The position numbers and the translations under genes are program-made. From Anaerolineae bacterium (GTDB lineage Bacteria > Chloroflexota > Anaerolineae > DRVO01): a DNA stretch of 10,510 bases. Positions 1-6,246 of the stretch are shown here, piece by piece (the stretch's first letter is position 1; each line of letters begins with the position of its first letter). Below the pieces are notes generated by a model that worked only from the letters and a program-made list of their open reading frames with translations, was not told the DNA's origin and made no database searches. The stretch covers positions 1 to 10,510 of the forward strand of contig JAAYAV010000518.1 in NCBI GenBank assembly GCA_012719195.1, given 5' to 3'.

Positions 1-1212
1 CCGGTTCGGACGGACGCCTTCCCCACGCGTATCCAGATCGACGAGCGTGAGATCGAGGCCGTGCTCGGACTGCTTCGGCGCGTGTCGGAGCAAGGCGGCG
101 CGTTCGATCGCTACGGCGGTGTGGAGGTGGACGCCTACGAACAGGAGTTCGCTTCCCACGTCGGCACCAAGTTCGGCACCTCCACCAGCAGCGGCACGGC
201 CTCCATTCACACGGCACTGGGGGCACTGCGGCTGGACATCGGCTCCGAGGTTATCTCGGCGCCCATCACCGACCCCGGCGCAGTGATGCCGATCATCTGG
301 TCGAACTGCATCCCGGTCTTCGCCGATGCCGACCCCGAGACTCTCAACATGGACCCCAAGTCCATCGAGGAGCGCATCACCGACCGCACCCGGGCCATCA
401 TCCTGTGCCACCTGGCGGGACAGCCGGCGGACATCGATCCGGTGCTCGAACTAGCGGCCAAGCACAACCTCTACGTCATCGAGGACTGCGCTCAGGCCCA
501 TGACGCCGAGTACAAGGGGCGCAAGGTGGGGTCCTTTGGCCACCTTGCCGCCTTCAGCCTCATGAGCGGCAAGCACAGTACGGCCGGTGGTCAGGGCGGC
601 ATGGTGCTTACCAATGATGAAGAGCTGTACTGGAATGCCAAGCGCTTCGCCGACAGAGGCAAGCCCTTCAACAGCGACGAGCCTACCAACCTGTTCCTGG
701 GCATGAACTACCGTATGACCGAGATCCAGGGGGCGATCGGCCGGGTACAGCTGGCCAAGCTGCCGGAGATCGTCAACAACCGGCGCAAAGCGGCAGAGAT
801 GATCCGCGAGCGCACCCAGGACTTGGAGGCCATTCACCTGGGCAAGGTTCTCGAGGGCACCAACCCGGCCTACTGGTTCCTCTTCGTACGTGTCCATCCC
901 GAGATGCTTCGCGTCCCGAAGACGGACATCGCAGCGGCGCTGCGGGCCGAGGGGATCCCGGTCTCAGCCACCTACGCCACGGTCATGCCCGACGCTTACT
1001 GGATGCAGCACCAGGCCACCTACGGCCAGTCTCGTTGCCCGTGGGTCTGCCCCTACTACGGCCGCCAGATCAGCTACGAGGGCAAGCTCCCCAACGCGCA
1101 CCTCGGCCGCGACCTGCACATGCAGATGAGCGTGCACGAGTGCTACGGGGAGAAAGAAGCCGACGACATCGCTGCCGCTCTACGCAAGGTGGAAGCGGCC
1201 TACCGCGTGTAG
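1..1212 (+). CDS. DegT/DnrJ/EryC1-family PLP-dependent aminotransferase (5' end outside window)
   Basis: This is a fold-type I pyridoxal-phosphate enzyme of the sugar aminotransferase family, which transfers an amino group to keto-sugars or similar ketones in the cytoplasm. The frame is open to the left edge, and the visible first codons (PVRTDAFP) resemble the usual near-N-terminal PVRT..FP stretch of the family, so only about ten residues are probably missing. A GTG at 61 is an internal Val, not the start. Numbering from the first visible codon, 403 residues are seen. The cofactor motif EDCAQAHDA contains Asp162, and the Schiff-base lysine is Lys191 in SGKHSTAGGQGG, followed by the typical MVLTNDEE. 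The Q in GGQGG replaces the more common E of GEGG. The substrate cannot be told from sequence; AHBA-synthase-like, amino-sugar and cyclitol aminotransferases all share these motifs. The gene ends with TAG, and a terminator hairpin follows 24 bp later. Confidence 0.9.
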   Translation, partial: PVRTDAFPTRIQIDEREIEAVLGLLRRVSEQGGAFDRYGGVEVDAYEQEFASHVGTKFGTSTSSGTASIHTALGALRLDIGSEVISAPITDPGAVMPIIWSNCIPVFADADPETLNMDPKSIEERITDRTRAIILCHLAGQPADIDPVLELAAKHNLYVIEDCAQAHDAEYKGRKVGSFGHLAAFSLMSGKHSTAGGQGGMVLTNDEELYWNAKRFADRGKPFNSDEPTNLFLGMNYRMTEIQGAIGRVQLAKLPEIVNNRRKAAEMIRERTQDLEAIHLGKVLEGTNPAYWFLFVRVHPEMLRVPKTDIAAALRAEGIPVSATYATVMPDAYWMQHQATYGQSRCPWVCPYYGRQISYEGKLPNAHLGRDLHMQMSVHECYGEKEADDIAAALRKVEAAYRV

Positions 1213-1236
1213 GCCCGCAGAGCTCCGATCACCAGG

Positions 1237-1263
1237 GAGCGGCGGCCCCAACCGCCGCTCTTT
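1237..1263 (+). terminator. Intrinsic terminator after the aminotransferase gene
   Basis: A perfect 9-bp stem, GAGCGGCGG (1237-1245) with CCGCCGCTC (1252-1260), encloses a CCCCAA loop and is followed by a short TTT. It lies 24 bp after the aminotransferase stop and 23 bp beyond the stop of the convergent NagB-like gene. There is no T-run on the minus strand, so it serves mainly the + strand gene. Confidence 0.7.
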
Positions 1264-1285
1264 GGTGCTTCTCCCCGTTGAAGGC

Positions 1286-2206
1286 CTAGCGCATGTCGAT
1301 TTCGACGTTCTCCGCCACCCCGCCCAGGATGGTGTAGGTGCCGGGCACCGTCTGAAGCACTGATCCGGGCACGTAGGGTGTTACTGGACCGTGGGCGGCC
1401 AGGCGGGCAATGAAGCGCTGCCAGCTCTGGCTACCGGGAGGGCCGCACATTCCGTCGAGCCAGAAGCTGCGGTCCTTTGCGCCTAGGATCTGGGCCGGGC
1501 CGATGGTGGCCGCTCGCGGCGGCACCCAGGACCAATCGCTGTTGAAGGAATGCAGCGCGTTCTGGAGGATCGTGATGGGGTGCAGCTTGACGATGCGCGG
1601 GCCCGCCTTCTTCCACTCCTCGAAACTATCGAACTCATCCGCCAGATGGGGGTCCCAGAAGGCGATGTGGCCCGTCCAGCCGATGCCGCCGTAGCAGACG
1701 TCCGGACCACCCGCGTCCTCGATCATCTTCCCGTAGTCATCGATATTGTCGCTGTTGGGGAAGTGGATGTTGGTCTCGGGCATGCGAAGCTCGGGGTCGA
1801 TGCGGCTGAAGAAGTTGGCCCACATGGCGGTGGCGAAGGATCCGGACCAATCGGCGGGCGCGGTCTTGCCGTCGTCGTCGGCATACTCGTCCATGTTGAA
1901 GGTGAGGACGTGCTTGCAGTCGATCCGCAGTCGGTTGATCATCGAGGCGGCGATGGCGTACTGCGGCACCGGCCCCACGGGCAGAACCAGCACAAGGTTC
2001 CGACCCTCCTCGGCCGCGCTCGTGACGCGGCTGACGATGTCCAACGCGAACGCGGCGTAGAACTGGGCCGAGTCCTCGATCACGCTGATGCGGAAGTCGG
2101 GGTTCGGATGCTTGGTGATGTCTTCCTTCTTGATGGCGCGCACGCGGGCGCAGGCCTCGGCATCGCGAAACGCCAGGAACGGATGCGGGCTGTACTTGAA
2201 CGACAT
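1286..2206 (-). CDS. NagB-fold protein, glucosamine-6-phosphate deaminase-like, with altered active site
   Basis: The protein has 306 residues, somewhat longer than the roughly 266 of E. coli NagB. Family membership rests on FNMDEY (residues 103-108, equivalent to the NMDEY block of NagB with its catalytic Asp72) and on GGIGWTGHIAFWDP (173-186, equivalent to GGVGNDGHIAFNEP). Real NagB converts glucosamine-6-phosphate to fructose-6-phosphate and ammonia. Here Asp72 (D106) and His143 (H180) are kept, but Asp141 is replaced by Thr178 and Glu148 by Asp185. The phosphate loop that reads TGGTP in NagB reads VGPVP (about 77-81). True deaminase activity is therefore doubtful, and the substrate may lack a phosphate. 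The start is ATG with GGAGG (2214-2218) seven bases upstream. The gene is convergent with the aminotransferase and divergent from the M50 protease. 6-phosphogluconolactonase has the same fold, but NMDEY and GHIAF favour the NagB side. The family call is good; the function is unknown. Confidence 0.75.
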   Translation of the reverse strand: MSFKYSPHPFLAFRDAEACARVRAIKKEDITKHPNPDFRISVIEDSAQFYAAFALDIVSRVTSAAEEGRNLVLVLPVGPVPQYAIAASMINRLRIDCKHVLTFNMDEYADDDGKTAPADWSGSFATAMWANFFSRIDPELRMPETNIHFPNSDNIDDYGKMIEDAGGPDVCYGGIGWTGHIAFWDPHLADEFDSFEEWKKAGPRIVKLHPITILQNALHSFNSDWSWVPPRAATIGPAQILGAKDRSFWLDGMCGPPGSQSWQRFIARLAAHGPVTPYVPGSVLQTVPGTYTILGGVAENVEIDMR

Positions 2207-2306
2207 GTCGTTGCCTCCGTGTGTTGTCGTCGAGCTCGGTGTTGATGCCGAGCAGGTAGATTCCTGTTGTCCGGGCGGCCGCTCATGTTAGGCCGATCTC
2301 GGTCGC

Positions 2307-2335
2307 TTGCGCCCCGGGCCACGCTGCTCCAGAAT
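2307..2335 (+). promoter_or_regulatory. Weak promoter candidate for the M50 protease gene
   Basis: TTGCGC (2307-2312), a 17-bp spacer and CAGAAT (2330-2335) resemble a vegetative promoter with 4 of 6 matches in the -10 box. It would give a leader of about 130 bases. The 265-bp divergent gap also holds a small dyad, GGACC / GGTCC with a 9-base spacer (2361-2379), that could be an operator. I found no comparable promoter for the NagB-like gene on the minus strand. Confidence 0.25.
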
Positions 2336-2420
2336 GCGGGCTGTCGCCGGCGGACGCCAAGGACCATAACGTCAGGTCCGGGCGTGGGGTCCGCTGTGCG
2401 GCATCATAGGCGAGCGCGAC

Positions 2421-2437
2421 GGGCGGGTCAACCGCCC
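2421..2437 (+). repeat. Short inverted repeat upstream of the M50 protease gene
   Basis: GGGCGG and CCGCCC pair perfectly around a GTCAA loop, 34 bp before the proposed TTG start. It has no T-run, so it is more likely a 5' leader hairpin than a terminator. Such short GC palindromes also arise by chance in GC-rich DNA. Confidence 0.3.
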
Positions 2438-2471
2438 TCAGATCCCCCCAAGCGTAGAGGTTGCTGCCAGC

Positions 2472-3557
2472 TTGATCCCTCACGATCTGGACCGTCTCCT
2501 GGCTCTAGTGCGGCCGGTGATGCTGGTGGAGGATGTGACCCCCCTGGAGCGCCCCGCAGGAGCGGTGTCGATCCGTGGCGGGCTCACTCGAGCGGCAGCG
2601 GAGGCTCTGTCTGAGATCGACGGACCTCTCCGCCGCCTCGGCTACCTGCCCCTGCTGGATCGTGACGGCAACGGGGTCGTGGTCACCCTCCTCCCCTACT
2701 CACCTCCGGCGCACCGCTCCCGGCCCGTGCTAGCCCTCCTCCTTCTCGGCCTCACCGCTCTGAGCGTGCTCTTCGTTGGTGGGACGATGGTGCAGGCCGA
2801 CCTGGAGAGCATACTCCGGCATCCTTTCAGTGGCTGGCCTTTCGCTGTGTCAATGCTGACCATACTGGGCGCCCATGAGATGGGTCACTACATCGTTGCG
2901 CGGCGCGGGCACGTGTCGGTCTCCTTGCCCTACTTCATTCCCATGCCCCTCGGGCCGCTGGGGACGATGGGCGCCTTCATCAACATGCGCTCGGTGCCCC
3001 GGGATCGATCTCAGGTGTTGCGGATCGGGATGGCGGGCCCGCTTGCCGGCCTGGTGGTGACGTTCGTGGTGCTCGCGTACGGTCTGAGCACCTCCCCTGT
3101 CGGACCGACTCCGGTAGGCGAGACCTACTTCCAGGAAGGGAACTCGCTGCTGTACCTTCTCCTCAAGCGCGCGGTGCTGGGGCGCTGGCTCCCAGCGGAG
3201 GGACTGGATGTCATGCTTAACCCGGTGGCCTTTGCCGGTTGGGCCGGGCTGATGGTCACCGGGCTCAACCTGATCCCCGCGGCCCAACTTGACGGCGGCC
3301 ACGTGGCCTTTGCCCTTCTCGGGGCCCGCGCTCGCCTGCTAACCTTGGCGCTGGCAGGCGGCATGGTGCTGCTCGGATTCGTGTGGGAGGGCTGGTTCAT
3401 CTGGGCCGTACTGGTGTTCTTGCTCGGGTCGCGGCCCCATCTCGTGCAGGACGCCATCACTCCTCTGTCGGGCCGGCAGCGCCTGGCCGCCGCCGCCGTG
3501 GTGTTTCTTGCCGTGCTTCTTTTCCCGCCGGTACCCTTGGCCCTGGTGCAGTCCTAG
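2472..3557 (+). CDS. M50 family site-2-type intramembrane metalloprotease (EGY-like)
   Basis: This membrane-embedded zinc protease has 361 residues from the proposed start. The zinc site is HEMGH (135-139), and the third ligand is Asp274 in NLIPAAQLDGG. The block PYFIPMPLGPLGTMGAF (153-169), followed by NMRSVPRDRSQVLRIGMAGPLAG, is typical of the EGY/cyanobacterial-chloroplast-like branch of site-2 proteases. Hydrophobic segments lie near 84-105, 123-145, 187-205, 253-270, 287-318 and 337-357. Residues 1-80 are soluble and may form a small cytoplasmic domain. Family members cut transmembrane substrates; the substrate here is unknown. The start is uncertain. TTG at 2472 has only GAGG (2457-2460) at 11 bases, and the frame is open further upstream. 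GTG at 2508 and ATG at 2520 are later options without a clear Shine-Dalgarno. The next gene begins 52 bp downstream on the same strand, so co-transcription is possible. Confidence 0.88.
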   Translation: MIPHDLDRLLALVRPVMLVEDVTPLERPAGAVSIRGGLTRAAAEALSEIDGPLRRLGYLPLLDRDGNGVVVTLLPYSPPAHRSRPVLALLLLGLTALSVLFVGGTMVQADLESILRHPFSGWPFAVSMLTILGAHEMGHYIVARRGHVSVSLPYFIPMPLGPLGTMGAFINMRSVPRDRSQVLRIGMAGPLAGLVVTFVVLAYGLSTSPVGPTPVGETYFQEGNSLLYLLLKRAVLGRWLPAEGLDVMLNPVAFAGWAGLMVTGLNLIPAAQLDGGHVAFALLGARARLLTLALAGGMVLLGFVWEGWFIWAVLVFLLGSRPHLVQDAITPLSGRQRLAAAAVVFLAVLLFPPVPLALVQS

Positions 3558-3573
3558 ATCATAGTCTCACATG

Positions 3574-3595
3574 GCGGCCGATCGGACTGGGCCGC
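3574..3595 (+). repeat. Inverted repeat next to the ribosome binding site of the following gene
   Basis: GCGGCC (3574-3579) and GGCCGC (3590-3595) form a 6-bp stem with a 10-base loop directly before the GGAGG at 3596-3600. With no T-run it is not a convincing terminator. It could affect translation of the downstream gene, or be chance. Confidence 0.2.
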
Positions 3596-3609
3596 GGAGG
3601 TAGGCGAAG

Positions 3610-4359
3610 ATGAGGTTATTCGACATCAACTGCTTCGTGGGCGGATGGACCACCGAGAGCTATCCCATCGCCGATGCCGGCACCCTGGCTGATGAGATGG
3701 CCCGGTTGGGCATCGAGGGTGCTCTGGTGCGGCACTCGTGGGGCTGGCTGCACGATCCGGCGGAGGGCAATGCTGCCCTTCTCGGCGAGATCGCCGGTCA
3801 CCACCAGTGGCGGCCCTGTCTTGCGGCCACGCCGCTGCCCGAGGACATGGGGGCGCTAGACCATTTCCTTGCCTCTGTGCGCCGGTCTGCCGCCGGTGCG
3901 GTGACTCTGTACCCGGCGTCCCAGCACTTCAGCCTCACTCGCTGGGGTGCGGGCGAGCTTCTCGATGCCCTGGCGGCTTGGCGGCTGCCGGTCCTACTGG
4001 AGTACCAGGAGATAACCTGGCCTTCCCTGGCGGAAGTGCTTGCCGGGTGGCCGGCGCTTCCTGTCGTGGTGACGCGCACTGGCTATCGCATACTCCGCAA
4101 CCTGCTGCCGATGCTGCGTACCTATCCCAACCTGTACGTGGATATGGCGTACCTGGGAGATAACCTGGCCCTGGAGCACATCTCGCAGCACTATGGCGCC
4201 GAGAGGGTCCTCTTCGGCACCGGCACGCCGCGAGTGGACGGCGCCGGGTCCGTTGCCCGCCTAGCCATGAGTACGCTGCCGGATGAACAGAAGCAGCAGA
4301 TCGGCGCCGGCAACGCCGAACGACTGCTGGCCGACGCAGTAACCCAGTCCGTCGCGTAG
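3610..4359 (+). CDS. Amidohydrolase-fold protein with metal ligands lost (probable pseudoenzyme)
   Basis: The 249-residue protein aligns by eye with the amidohydrolase_2 TIM-barrel family (PF04909) and with the neighbouring gene, sharing YPNLYVDM (172-179) and ERVLFGTGTP (198-207), then a C-terminal helix ending in NAERLLA. Every metal or catalytic position visible in the neighbour is changed here. The HxH after strand 1 is N7-C-F9, the KLH histidine is Tyr101, the next His is Glu131, the MGHSGG His is Arg156, and the GSD aspartate is Gly205. It is therefore unlikely to be a metal-dependent hydrolase. It may be a regulatory or structural partner of the intact enzyme encoded 10 bp downstream, or have a new non-metal function. 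The frame is intact and the ATG start is preceded by GGAGG (3596-3600) at nine bases, so this is a maintained gene and not decay. Fold call fairly sure, function unknown. Confidence 0.75.
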   Translation: MRLFDINCFVGGWTTESYPIADAGTLADEMARLGIEGALVRHSWGWLHDPAEGNAALLGEIAGHHQWRPCLAATPLPEDMGALDHFLASVRRSAAGAVTLYPASQHFSLTRWGAGELLDALAAWRLPVLLEYQEITWPSLAEVLAGWPALPVVVTRTGYRILRNLLPMLRTYPNLYVDMAYLGDNLALEHISQHYGAERVLFGTGTPRVDGAGSVARLAMSTLPDEQKQQIGAGNAERLLADAVTQSVA

Positions 4360-4369
4360 GGAGGCCGAG

Positions 4370-5188
4370 ATGAGCCGCTTCCAGATCGCCGAAGCCGTTC
4401 GCGAGGGCCGGTCCCTCGCCGACCTGTGCCCCATCATCGATCTCCACGGCCATGCCGGACCCTTTCCCGGCTTCCTAGTTCTCGGTGGCGACCCGAAGGA
4501 CATGATAGCTGTCATGGACCGCGTGGGGGTCCAGGCACAGATGGTGGCCCCCCACATCGCCATCGGGCCGTCGGCCCGAGCCGGCAACGAGATGGCGCTC
4601 GACATGGTGCGGCGCTACCCGGGCCGCTTCATCGGCTACGCGGTGCCTTTCCCCCACCAACCGGAGACGGCCGGCGATGAATTGCGCCGCGCCCTGGACG
4701 CCGGGCTGACCGCCATCAAGCTGCATCCAAGCGTCCACCAGTACCGGATCGTTGACCCCGGTTACCGGGTGGCCTTCGAGGTAGCGGCGGAGCGCGACAC
4801 CTTCATCCTGGTGCACACGTGGAGAGTGGACCCCATGTGCACCACCGCTATGCTGCAGGACCTGGCGCGCGAGTTCCCCGCTGTTCCGGTCCTCATGGGA
4901 CACTCGGGAGGGGGGCCGGAGGGCTTCCCCGAGTTCATCGGGCTGGCGCGGCAGTACCCCAACCTCTACCTGGATACCACCTGCTCCTACACCTTCGGGT
5001 ACTGGATCAGGCGAATGGCCGAAGAGGGCGGCATAGACAAGGTAGTGTACGGATCCGACCTTCCGTTCATCGATGCCCGCTACGGGTTGGGCAAGGTGGC
5101 GCTGTCGGGGCTGGACGACGAGGCTCTGCGCCAAGTACTCCGTGAGAACGGTCGTCGGCTCCTGGCTGCGGCCGGAGTGGCGCTGTAG
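4370..5188 (+). CDS. Amidohydrolase family 2 metal-dependent hydrolase or decarboxylase
   Basis: The 272-residue cytoplasmic TIM-barrel enzyme is of the PF04909 type, whose members include 2-pyrone-4,6-dicarboxylate lactonase, ACMSD-like decarboxylases and assorted hydrolases. A full metal site is visible: HGH (26-28) in IIDLHGHAG, His119 in KLHPS, His149 in ILVHTW, His178 in VLMGHSGGG and Asp230 in VVYGSDLPF. YPNLYLDT (196-203) is also typical. The ATG start is preceded by GGGAGG (4359-4364) at five bases. That site overlaps the stop codon of the upstream gene by one base, so the two genes are probably translated in sequence. The 2-hydroxyacid dehydrogenase gene follows after 19 bp. The substrate cannot be assigned; the dehydrogenase neighbour suggests a carboxylic acid pathway, which is inference. 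Confidence 0.88.
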   Translation: MSRFQIAEAVREGRSLADLCPIIDLHGHAGPFPGFLVLGGDPKDMIAVMDRVGVQAQMVAPHIAIGPSARAGNEMALDMVRRYPGRFIGYAVPFPHQPETAGDELRRALDAGLTAIKLHPSVHQYRIVDPGYRVAFEVAAERDTFILVHTWRVDPMCTTAMLQDLAREFPAVPVLMGHSGGGPEGFPEFIGLARQYPNLYLDTTCSYTFGYWIRRMAEEGGIDKVVYGSDLPFIDARYGLGKVALSGLDDEALRQVLRENGRRLLAAAGVAL

Positions 5189-5193
5189 CGATA

Positions 5194-5203
5194 GGGGAGA
5201 GGG
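5194..5203 (+). promoter_or_regulatory. Ribosome binding site fixing the dehydrogenase start
   Basis: GGGGAGAGGG lies 4 bases before the ATG at 5208. The frame is also open upstream to 5073, inside the previous gene, but only the 5208 start has this site and begins with the usual dehydrogenase N-terminus. Confidence 0.65.
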
Positions 5204-5207
5204 ATCT

Positions 5208-6176
5208 ATGAGTAAGCCGGTTGTGCTAGTCTACGGCCCTATTCGCGAAGAGGGCCTCAGAGTGCTCGACGGCGTCGCCGAAGTGCGCCTTTCAAGCCGG
5301 ACCGACCCAGAGTCGATCCGGTCCGACGCGCGCGACGTAGACGGCATCGTGATTCGTGCGTTCGGCCAGTTCGGCGCTGCGGTCATGGATGCGGCCCCTC
5401 GCCTCCGGGTGATTGGCCGCCACGGCGTCGGGGTGGACAACGTGGATGTGCCGGCCGCCACTAGCCGTGGAGTCTGGGTCGTCAACACCCCCGACGCAGT
5501 CACCCAGCCGGTGGCCGAGCATGTCCTGGGCTTGATGCTGGGCCTGATCCGCCGCCTTCGCGAGTCCGACCAAGCTGTCCGCTCCGGGCACTGGTCCTTC
5601 CGCAACGAACTGCAAGGCTTTGAGCTGCCGGGGAAGACGCTAGGCGTGGTCGGAATGGGACGGATCGGCCTCCGTACCGCTCGCATCTGTCGGCTTGGTT
5701 TCGACATGAACATCGTCTACAGCGATGTCTACCGGTCGCAACCGGCGGAGGAGCAGCTGGGGGCGCGCAAGGTGGAGCTGGACGAACTGCTCAGCCGGAG
5801 CGACGTGGTAACGCTGCACACGCCCTACCTACCCGAGACGCACCACCTCATGAACACCGACACCCTCCGACTGATGAAGCCCACTGCCTTTCTGATCAAC
5901 GCCTCCCGTGGCAAGGTGGTCGATCAGAACGCGCTCTACCAGGCCCTGAGCGAAGGCTGGATCGCCGGAGCAGGATTGGACGTCTTTGAGGAGGAACCGA
6001 CCCCAGTCGACAATCCTTTGCTGAAGCTGGACAGCGTGCTGGTGACCCCCCACGCGGCCACGTCCACCACCGAGGCCCTGATCGGGATGTCCCTAGTGAC
6101 ACGAGACGTTCTCGCTGTGCTTCAGGGGCGCGAGCCGTCGAGCCCCGTCAACCGGCCGCCGAACCCGCGCTCGTAG
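5208..6176 (+). CDS. D-isomer-specific 2-hydroxyacid dehydrogenase (phosphoglycerate dehydrogenase-like)
   Basis: The 322-residue NAD(P)-dependent oxidoreductase interconverts a 2-hydroxy acid and a 2-keto acid in the cytoplasm. Residues 1-95 and the C-terminal end form the catalytic domain (RHGVGVDNVD at 71-80). Residues about 100-290 form the Rossmann domain with GMGRIG (149-154). Catalytic residues are Arg234 in NASRGKVVD, Glu263 in DVFEEEP and His282 in TPHAA. Asp173 in the YSD segment after strand 2 fits a preference for NAD over NADP. The protein is too short to carry the ACT regulatory domain of E. coli SerA, so a serine-inhibited phosphoglycerate dehydrogenase is less likely; glyoxylate or hydroxypyruvate reductase and other 2-keto acid reductases fit equally well. 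It is the last gene of the tight three-gene cluster with the two amidohydrolase-fold genes, followed 20 bp later by a terminator hairpin. Family certain, substrate open. Confidence 0.93.
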   Translation: MSKPVVLVYGPIREEGLRVLDGVAEVRLSSRTDPESIRSDARDVDGIVIRAFGQFGAAVMDAAPRLRVIGRHGVGVDNVDVPAATSRGVWVVNTPDAVTQPVAEHVLGLMLGLIRRLRESDQAVRSGHWSFRNELQGFELPGKTLGVVGMGRIGLRTARICRLGFDMNIVYSDVYRSQPAEEQLGARKVELDELLSRSDVVTLHTPYLPETHHLMNTDTLRLMKPTAFLINASRGKVVDQNALYQALSEGWIAGAGLDVFEEEPTPVDNPLLKLDSVLVTPHAATSTTEALIGMSLVTRDVLAVLQGREPSSPVNRPPNPRS

Positions 6177-6196
6177 GCCGGTCGGCCAGATGGAAA

Positions 6197-6217
6197 GGGG
6201 GGCGCCTGGCGCCCCCC
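6197..6217. terminator. Bidirectional terminator between convergent dehydrogenase gene and glnA
   Basis: GGGGGGCGCC (6197-6206) and GGCGCCCCCC (6208-6217) are perfect complements around one T. In practice this is an 8-bp stem with a CCTGG loop. It lies 20 bp after the dehydrogenase stop and 29 bp after the glnA stop. T-tracts are poor on both sides: CTTTCC on the minus side, TCGATAT on the plus side. Confidence 0.6.
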
Positions 6218-6246
6218 TCGATATCTGCCGCGAACCAGGTACCGGC

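Noticed and set aside
1550..2245. 231-codon open frame on the + strand opposite the NagB-like gene
   Set aside because: Antisense shadow of a well-supported gene; the translation is Val/Asp/Gly-rich with no family motif, as is typical opposite GC-rich coding sequence.
4475..5134. 219-codon minus-strand frame opposite the intact amidohydrolase
   Set aside because: Shadow frame; the opposite strand carries all catalytic motifs and a good ribosome binding site.
5073..5207. N-terminal extension of the dehydrogenase by 45 codons
   Set aside because: It overlaps the end of the amidohydrolase gene, reads as Arg/Trp-rich shadow sequence, and the start at 5208 has a strong Shine-Dalgarno site.
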